From assembly GCF_014650955.1 (NCBI RefSeq), contig NZ_BMVY01000009.1, positions 207,704 through 271,703 on the forward strand: DNA of 64,000 bases, in the 5' to 3' direction. The position numbers and the translations under genes are program-made. Source of the stretch: Streptomyces tauricus (GTDB lineage: Bacteria; Actinomycetota; Actinomycetes; Streptomycetales; Streptomycetaceae). Position 1 is the stretch's first letter. Every line of letters begins with the position of its first letter. This document shows, piece after piece, positions 58,638 through 64,000 of this stretch. The notes under the pieces were generated by a model that searched no databases, had not been told where the DNA came from, and worked only from the letters and a program-made list of their open reading frames with translations.

Positions 58638-58831
58638 GGGCAGTTCCCCGCACCCCCAAAAAAACGGGCTACACCCCGCTTCCGAGGCGCACGAGGAACG
58701 CACCGGAGGCGCGGGAAACGACGCGACCAGCCCCGCCTGTTTGGGGGGCGCGGGGAACTGCGCGAACGGCCCGCACCCGGCGACAGGGCTAGAGCACAGC
58801 CCCGCCCGCAAGGGGGCGCGGGGAACGGCGC
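58638..58831. repeat. Intergenic copies of the 20-bp core repeat
   Basis: A degenerate direct copy is at 58638-58657 and two inverted copies at 58743-58763 and 58810-58831, in the 249-bp gap before the broken methyltransferase gene. Confidence 0.75.
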
Positions 58832-58850
58832 GGACGGCCACGATGAACCC

Positions 58851-59634
58851 ATGACCGCCGAAACCCCCTCCCGCCCCACCTACGCCCACTCCTTCAACCG
58901 CGCGGCAGCCCAGTACGCCGCCAACCGCCCCTCCTATCCCCCCACCCTCTTCGACACCATCGAACGAGCCGCCGCCCGCCCGCTCAAGGGCGCCCGCATC
59001 GCGGACGTGGGCGCCGGTACGGGCATAGCCACCGCGCTCCTCCTGGCCCGCGGCGCCGAGGTGATCGCGGTCGAACCCGGCGACGGAGGCGTCCCAGTTC
59101 CGCCGCTCCCTCCCCGACACCCCCATCGTCCGGGGCGACGGCGACTCGCTGCCCCTGGCCACCGACTCCGTCGACTTCCTCACCTACGCCCAGTCCTGGC
59201 ACTGGACGGACCCGTCCCGCTCGCTCCCCGAAGCCATGCGCGTCCTGCGCCCTTCCGGCGCCCTGGCCCTCTGGTGGAACAACCCCGCCCTCGACGTCCC
59301 CTGGCAGGCGGAGCAGAACCGGCGCGTGGAGGAGTTCATCGGCGGTGACGTCGCCGAGAAGCGCGGCTCGGGCCGCCGGGCCCATACGGAGGACGTCTTC
59401 GCCCGCGCCCCGTACATGCCCGCCTGCACCCGCCACGAAATCCGCTGGAGCCGAACCGTCCCCCTGGACACCCACCTCGCCAACATCAGCAGTTACTCCG
59501 TCTTCCTGGTCCTCGGAGAAGACGCGACGGCCGCCTTCTTCGCCGAAGAGCGCGCACACCTCCTGAAGACCTTCCCGGACGGCCAGGTGGAGGAGAGCTA
59601 CAAGATCATCCTGATCGTCGCCCAGGCTGCTTGA
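58851..59634 (+). pseudogene. Class I SAM methyltransferase gene broken by a frameshift
   Basis: Frame 1 (from ATG 58851) encodes the N-terminal half with motif I ADVGAGTGIATALL and VEPGDG; frame 2 carries the rest, from SQFRRSLPDTP through FLTYAQSWHWTDP and LRPSGALALWWN to the stop at 59634. The frames switch near 59084-59092, where two bases seem to be missing from a GDGxMASQF-type codon run. Combined length about 260 residues fits the family. It is either a pseudogene or a sequencing error. Confidence 0.85.
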
Positions 59635-59651
59635 CGGGGTCTCCGCCCAGG

Positions 59652-59681
59652 CGCATTATTCATCACATGATGAATAATGCG
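59652..59681. promoter_or_regulatory. 30-bp AT-rich palindrome over the ABC transporter start codon
   Basis: Arms CGCATTATTCATCA and TGATGAATAATGCG (14 bp, perfect) flank CA. ATG codons at 59667 and 59670 lie inside it. Its AT content stands out strongly from its surroundings. It has the form of a TetR/MarR-type operator. Confidence 0.75.
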
Positions 59682-60491
59682 TCCGGCACCCCTGCCCCCA
59701 CGCCACCACCCTCCGACCACCCCGCGGTCCACGCCGCCGGCCTCACCGTCGTCCGAGGCCCTCGCCAAGTCCTGCGCGGACTCGACTTCGACGTCCCCCG
59801 CGGCCGGATCACCGGTCTGCTGGGCCCCTCGGGTTGCGGCAAATCCACCCTGATGAGGTCGATCGCCGGCACCCAGGCCAAGGTCACCGGCACCCTGGAC
59901 GTCCTCGGCCTCCCCGCGGGCCACGCCGCCCTCCGCTCCCGCATCGGTTACGTCACCCAAGCCCCCTCCGTCTACGACGACCTGTCGGTCCGCCAGAACC
60001 TGGACTACTTCGCCGCGATCCTCGACCCCGGTCGCGCCGCCGCCGACCGCCGCCACGAGAACGTCGAGCACGCCATCTCCGACGTCGACCTCGCCTCCCA
60101 CGCCGACGCCCTCGCGGGCAACCTCTCCGGCGGCCAGCGCAGCCGCGTCTCCCTCGCCGTGGCCCTCCTCGGCACCCCGGAACTCCTCGTCCTCGACGAA
60201 CCCACGGTCGGCCTCGACCCCGTACTCCGCCGCGACCTGTGGCAGCTCTTCCACACCATCGCCGCCGACCGGGGCACCACCCTCCTCGTCTCCTCCCACG
60301 TCATGGACGAGGCCGAACGCTGCCACCGCCTGCTCCTGATGCGCGCGGGCGAGATCCTCGCCGCCGACACCCCGGACGCCCTGCGCACCCGGACCGGCAC
60401 CGACACCGTCGAGGCGGCCTTCCTCCACCTGGTCGACGAAGCGATCGCGGCCGCCGCCGACAACCAGTCCCGCAAGGAGTCCGTCCGATGA
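59667..60491 (+). CDS. ABC exporter ATPase, DrrA-like
   Basis: A 274-residue ATPase: Walker A GPSGCGKST (near 55), Q-loop (YVTQAPSVYDD), signature LSGGQRSR, Walker B LLVLDEPTVGLDP and His in VSSHVMDEA. ATG 59667 (or 59670) lies within a large palindrome and has no separate ribosome-binding site, so the message may be leaderless. The stop overlaps the permease ATG by 4 bp. Confidence 0.92.
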   Translation: MMNNASGTPAPTPPPSDHPAVHAAGLTVVRGPRQVLRGLDFDVPRGRITGLLGPSGCGKSTLMRSIAGTQAKVTGTLDVLGLPAGHAALRSRIGYVTQAPSVYDDLSVRQNLDYFAAILDPGRAAADRRHENVEHAISDVDLASHADALAGNLSGGQRSRVSLAVALLGTPELLVLDEPTVGLDPVLRRDLWQLFHTIAADRGTTLLVSSHVMDEAERCHRLLLMRAGEILAADTPDALRTRTGTDTVEAAFLHLVDEAIAAAADNQSRKESVR

Positions 60492-61282
60492 CCACGACCG
60501 CCACCCCACGCACGAGCCCGACCGCGCTCCCCGAGCCGCGCGCGATCAACCTCGCCCGTACCACCGCCACCGCGACCCGCGTCCTGCGCCAGCTCCGCCA
60601 CGACCCGCGCACGATCGCGCTGATGATCCTCATCCCGTGCCTGATGCTTCTGCTGCTCCGCTACGTCTTCGACGGCAGCCCGCGCACCTTCGACTCCATC
60701 GGCGCCTCACTGCTCGGCATCTTCCCCCTCATCACGATGTTCCTGGTGACCTCCATCGCCACTCTCCGCGAACGCACCTCCGGCACCCTGGAACGCCTCC
60801 TCGCCATGCCCCTCGGCAAGGGCGACCTCATCGCCGGCTACGCCCTCGCCTTCGGGGCGATCGCCCTCATACAGTCGGTCCTCGCCACCGCCCTCGCCGT
60901 CTGGGCCCTCGGTCTCGACGTCACCGGCTCGGCCTGGCTGCTCCTCCTCGTCGCCCTCCTCGACGCCCTGCTCGGCACCGCCCTCGGCCTCTTCGTCTCG
61001 GCGTTCGCGTCCTCCGAGTTCCAGGCCGTCCAATTCATGCCGGCCGTGATCTTCCCCCAGCTCCTCCTCTGCGGCCTGTTCACCCCGAGGCCCGACATGC
61101 ACCCCGTACTCGAAGGCATCTCCAACGTCCTCCCCATGTCGTACGCCGTCGACGGCATGAACGAAGTCCTCAAGCACACCGACGTCACCGCCGCCTTCGT
61201 CCGCGACGCCCTGATCGTCGCGGCCTGCGCCCTGCTCGTACTGACACTCGGCGCGGCAACCCTCCGCCGCCGCACGGCCTGA
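60488..61282 (+). CDS. ABC-2 type exporter permease
   Basis: A 264-residue membrane protein with six hydrophobic segments and the ABC-2 family run RERTSGTLERLLAMPL. ATG 60488 overlaps the ATPase stop (ATGA). Together they form a two-gene drug/lipid-type exporter (DrrAB class). Substrate unknown. Confidence 0.9.
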   Translation: MTTTATPRTSPTALPEPRAINLARTTATATRVLRQLRHDPRTIALMILIPCLMLLLLRYVFDGSPRTFDSIGASLLGIFPLITMFLVTSIATLRERTSGTLERLLAMPLGKGDLIAGYALAFGAIALIQSVLATALAVWALGLDVTGSAWLLLLVALLDALLGTALGLFVSAFASSEFQAVQFMPAVIFPQLLLCGLFTPRPDMHPVLEGISNVLPMSYAVDGMNEVLKHTDVTAAFVRDALIVAACALLVLTLGAATLRRRTA

Positions 61283-61374
61283 CCGCGTCCCGCCCAGCGG
61301 ACAGCGCGGCCCGTACCCATGCCCCCGGTGCGAGGATGGGCCCCGGACGACGCACCCCCGGAGGGCAACCGAAC

Positions 61375-62184
61375 ATGACCCAGAAAGTCGCAGTGCTCGG
61401 CACCGGCAAGATCGGCGAGGCCCTGCTCAGCGGAATGATCCGAGCCGGCTGGGCCCCCGCCGACCTCCTGGTCACGGCCCGCCGCCCCGAGCGCGCCCAG
61501 GAACTCCGGGAGCGCCACGGCGTCACCCCGGTCAGCAACCAGGAGGCCGCCAAGACGGCGGACACGCTGATCCTCACGGTCAAGCCCCAGGACATGGGCA
61601 CCCTCCTCGACGAACTCGCCCCGCACGTCCCCGCCGACCGCCTGGTCATCAGCGGCGCGGCGGGCATCCCCACCTCCTTCTTCGAGGAGCGCCTGGCCCA
61701 GGGCACCCCCGTCGTCCGTGTCATGACGAACACCCCCGCCCTCGTCGACGAGGCCATGTCCGTCATCTCCGCCGGCAGCCACGCCACCGCCGATCACCTC
61801 GCGCACGCCGAGGAGATCTTCGGCGCCGTCGGCAAGACGCTCCGCGTCCCCGAGTCCCAGCAGGACGCCTGCACCGCCCTCTCCGGCTCGGGTCCGGCGT
61901 ACTTCTTCTACCTGGTCGAGGCCATGACCGACGCCGGCATCCTGCTCGGCCTGCCCCGCGACAAGGCCCACGACCTCATCGTCCAGTCCGCGATCGGCGC
62001 CGCCGTGATGCTCCGCGACAGCGGCGAGCACCCCGTGAAGCTCCGCGAGAACGTCACGTCCCCCGCGGGCACCACGATCAACGCCATCCGCGAACTCGAG
62101 AACCACGGTGTACGGGCCGCCCTCATCGCGGCTCTCGAAGCAGCCCGCGACCGCAGCCGCGCACTGGCCTCCGGCAACAGCTAG
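61375..62184 (+). CDS. proC: Pyrroline-5-carboxylate reductase
   Basis: A 269-residue NAD(P)H enzyme for the last step of proline synthesis. Motifs: VAVLGTGKIGEALL (5-18), VKPQDM, SGAAGIP, and the C-terminal SGSGPAYFF and ENVTSPAGTT. ATG 61375 follows GGAGGG. It is full length. Confidence 0.96.
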   Translation: MTQKVAVLGTGKIGEALLSGMIRAGWAPADLLVTARRPERAQELRERHGVTPVSNQEAAKTADTLILTVKPQDMGTLLDELAPHVPADRLVISGAAGIPTSFFEERLAQGTPVVRVMTNTPALVDEAMSVISAGSHATADHLAHAEEIFGAVGKTLRVPESQQDACTALSGSGPAYFFYLVEAMTDAGILLGLPRDKAHDLIVQSAIGAAVMLRDSGEHPVKLRENVTSPAGTTINAIRELENHGVRAALIAALEAARDRSRALASGNS

Positions 62185-62254
62185 AACCCGACGGTGCGGG
62201 AGCGGCCCCCCTCCGCTCCTCACCGCTCAAGGTCGCCGCCGCCGTCGCCGTCCC

Positions 62255-62295
62255 GCGCCGTGACCGTGACCGTGACCGTGTCCGTCCCCGTCACC
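62255..62295. repeat. Hexamer run
   Basis: Short tandem copies of CGTGAC (GTGACC) lie between the convergent proC and trpS genes. Confidence 0.5.
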
Positions 62296-62300
62296 GAGCT

Positions 62301-63299
62301 TCAACCTGCCGGCAGCAACCCGATCGCCCGGTACGCCGCGTCCACCCTCGGCCGCGCCATCTCCCTGGCCTTCTCCGCACCCTCGCGCAACACCCCTTCC
62401 ACGTAAGCAGGATCGGCGCACAACTCCTTGTGCCTCTGCTGTACGGGCCTGAGGAACTCCACCACGGCCTCGGCGGTGTCTTTCTTCAAGGATCCGTACG
62501 TCTCATATACACCGGCCAGGTCGTTCGGGTTCCCACCTTCACAGGCAGCGAGGATCTCCAGCAGGTTCGAGACGCCGGGCCGGGCCTCCCGGTCGTGAAC
62601 GACCTCGCTCCCGCTGTCCGTCACGGCCCGCATGATCTTCTTCCGCACGGCCTCGGGCTCGTCGAGCAGATAGACGACCCCGGGCCCCACGTCGTCGGAC
62701 TTCCCCATCTTCGACGTCGGGTCCTGCAAGTTCATGACCCGGGCCGCCACCTCCGGATGCGTGGTCCGCGGCACCACGAACGTCCGCCCGTACCGCTGGT
62801 TGAACCGCACCGCGACATCCCGCGTCAGCTCCACGTGCTGGGTCTGGTCGTCCCCCACCGGCACCTCGTCGGTCCCGTACGCCAGGATGTCCGCGGCCAT
62901 CAGCACGGGATAGGTGAGCAGCGACAGCCGCACACTCCCGCCCCGCGCCCGCTCGGCCGCCGCCTTCTCCTTGTACTGGATCATCCGGCGCATCTCGCCG
63001 TCCGTGGCCACGCACTCCAGCAGATACGACAGCCGCGCGTGCTCATCCACATGACTCTGTACGAAGACGGTGCACAGCTGGGGATCGAGCCCCGTGGCCA
63101 GCAACAGGGTGGCCGCCTGCCGACTCAGCCTGCGTACGCGTCCGGGATCGTGGTCCACGGTCAGCGCGTGCAGGTCGACGACGCAGAACAACGCGTCGGC
63201 CTCGTGCTGGTCGACCGCGCTCCAGCGCCGCATCGCCCCCAGGTAGTTGCCCAACGTCAGATGCCCGGTCGGCTTGATCCCGCTGAAGACCCGCTTCAT
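62301..63299 (-). CDS. trpS: Tryptophanyl-tRNA synthetase
   Basis: A 332-residue class I synthetase: HIGH-type TGHLTLGNY near 11-19 and KMSKS-type KMGKS near 195. The leader codes for a peptide with two adjacent Trp codons followed by a terminator, as described for the auxiliary, indolmycin-resistant trpRS1 of S. coelicolor (from memory). ATG 63299 follows AGGAGG. Resistance of this copy is inferred from the arrangement only. Confidence 0.94.
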   Translation of the reverse strand: MKRVFSGIKPTGHLTLGNYLGAMRRWSAVDQHEADALFCVVDLHALTVDHDPGRVRRLSRQAATLLLATGLDPQLCTVFVQSHVDEHARLSYLLECVATDGEMRRMIQYKEKAAAERARGGSVRLSLLTYPVLMAADILAYGTDEVPVGDDQTQHVELTRDVAVRFNQRYGRTFVVPRTTHPEVAARVMNLQDPTSKMGKSDDVGPGVVYLLDEPEAVRKKIMRAVTDSGSEVVHDREARPGVSNLLEILAACEGGNPNDLAGVYETYGSLKKDTAEAVVEFLRPVQQRHKELCADPAYVEGVLREGAEKAREMARPRVDAAYRAIGLLPAG

Positions 63300-63357
63300 C
63301 CCTCTACCTCCTGGTCGAGGCCGCCACCACCGCCGGCCGGCGCTCCAGGAAGGAGAT

Positions 63358-63387
63358 ACAAAAACGGCCGCCGAGGGGGCGGCCGTT
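63358..63387 (-). terminator. trpS attenuator terminator
   Basis: On the minus strand AACGGCCGCC and GGCGGCCGTT (10-bp stem, 5-nt loop) end in TTTTTGT: a classical intrinsic terminator 59 bp before the trpS start. A GGCCGCC-tga-CGGCGGCC pairing at the leader stop can form the competing antiterminator. Confidence 0.85.
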
Positions 63388-63413
63388 GAGTACACGCGTA
63401 TGTACGGCCGCCG

Positions 63414-63455
63414 TCAGGCGGCCCACCACAGCTGGGTGCACGCGTGCGTAGTCAT
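63414..63455 (-). CDS. trpS leader peptide with tandem Trp codons
   Basis: A 13-residue reading frame, MTTHACTQLWWAA, starting ATG 63455. Codons 10 and 11 are TGG TGG. Stalling there at low Trp-tRNA would favour the antiterminator over the hairpin at 63358-63387. It is too short for a functional protein; its role is regulatory. Confidence 0.85.
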   Translation of the reverse strand: MTTHACTQLWWAA

Positions 63456-63659
63456 GGGACCGAGCGTACGCCTCAGGGGTGGTCCCCGTACCCGAGTTGA
63501 CACGCCCCTGCCCGCTACGTAGTGTTCTCCGAGTTGTCCGACGTGAGCGCCGACTTCGGTTGGTCCCCGGACAGCCATTCCGCAACAAGCACACAGCGAT
63601 CGACGATCCGTCGTCGGTTCGCTTTCATGCGTGTTTGCGAAATGAGGAATCCGCGTTCG
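63456..63659. other. Gap between trpS leader and rRNA leader
   Basis: About 200 bp with the trpS promoter on the minus strand and no recognisable gene. No tRNA is seen. Confidence 0.4.
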
Positions 63660-64000
63660 AGAGGGCGTAACCCCGATTAGCTCGGGGGCCAGGATTCCGC
63701 TAAAGTCTCACTCGTCGGAACGGCCCAACAGCCGGGACGACAACCCCCACTTCGACTGGGAATCGGGCCTGAAAGGGTCTGATAGAGTCGGACTCGCCGG
63801 AAAGGGAAACGCGAAAGCGAAAACCTGGAAAGCACCGAGGAAATCGGAACCGGAAACGGTCTGATAGAGTCGGAAACGCAAGACAGCAGGACCGAAGGGA
63901 AGCGCCCGGAGGAAAGCCCGAGAGGGTGAGTACAAAGAAAGCGTCCGTTCCTTGAGAACTCAACAGCGTGCCAAAAATCAACGCCAGATATGTTGATACC
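63660..64000 (+). promoter_or_regulatory. rRNA operon leader (16S rRNA starts beyond the window)
   Basis: The sequence matches the Streptomyces rrn leader I know: CTAAAGTCTCACTCGTCGG, the GAGGGTGAGTACAAAG stretch, CCTTGAGAACTCAACAGCG and CCAAAAATCAACGCC. -10-like hexamers TAAAGT (63701), TAGAGT (63783) and TAGAGT (63865) occur at exactly 82-bp intervals, which suggests tandem promoters. TTGAGAACTCAA (63952-63963) is a conserved palindrome. The 16S gene itself lies to the right. Confidence 0.85.

Noticed and set aside
63300..63560. T-box riboswitch before trpS
   Set aside because: No T-box sequence or specifier loop is seen; a Trp-codon leader peptide explains the structure.

Overview
The window is about 72% G+C, has the codon use of a high-G+C actinomycete, and carries Streptomyces hallmarks: lsr2, a clpC promoter with ClgR-type sites, the sigE-cseA-cseB-cseC locus, disA next to radA, GTG starts with ATGA/GTGA stop-start overlaps, and a Streptomyces-type rRNA leader at the right end. 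The gene order matches what I remember of the S. coelicolor chromosomal core around SCO3334-SCO3398 (memory, not a search). I see no insertion sequence, integrase, prophage, CRISPR array or tRNA, so this is mainly core chromosome with a few accessory-looking genes.

Layout, left to right. 1-6 kb: folP (truncated by the window edge), an MprF-like lysyltransferase, a membrane-anchored esterase and a low-complexity membrane protein. 6-10 kb: a pair of PH-domain membrane proteins, divergent from an orphan complex I subunit (nuoD2) that converges on a MidA/NDUFAF7-type methyltransferase. 10-15.5 kb: a NarL-type two-component system, an ArsR-type regulator and a threonine-aldolase-like enzyme. 15.6-21.4 kb: a tightly overlapping cofactor operon (Rossmann reductase-like protein, a 21-codon minicistron, panC, nadB, nadC, coaX) for NAD and CoA precursors. 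22-28 kb: small genes, a BlaI-like regulator, argA, lsr2 and clpC. 28-34 kb: a secreted HAD phosphatase, a 1040-residue NACHT-LRR NTPase and a carboxylesterase. 34-38 kb: an M23 peptidase behind a structured leader, then a TetR/MFS efflux pair. 38-42 kb: the SigE/Cse envelope-stress system. 42-47 kb: mutY, a membrane protein, disA and radA. 47-53 kb: a large membrane protein that looks like a sigma-factor/zinc-anti-sigma fusion with an outside BACON-like domain, a Cys-rich protein, Ppx/GppA phosphatase, a TIM-barrel protein and a TetR. 53-64 kb: ilvD, a Ser/Thr kinase with a PQQ-like sensor domain, an SH3b protein, a frameshifted methyltransferase, an ABC-2 exporter under a striking AT-rich palindrome, proC, trpS with a Trp-codon attenuator, and the leader of an rRNA operon.

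Themes: envelope homeostasis (SigE/Cse, M23 hydrolase, MprF-like enzyme, PH proteins, DisA signalling) and cofactor or amino-acid synthesis (pantothenate, NAD, Ile/Val, Pro, Arg). A roughly 72-bp element with a conserved 20-bp core recurs in at least seven intergenic gaps, often in tandem.

The strongest leads are the sigma/anti-sigma/BACON fusion (47106-49109), the NACHT-LRR protein (28984-32106), the pairing of orphan NuoD with an NDUFAF7-like methyltransferase (7928-10181), the structured M23 leader (34157-34289), the 30-bp AT-rich palindrome over the ABC start codon (59652-59681), and the 72-bp arrays.
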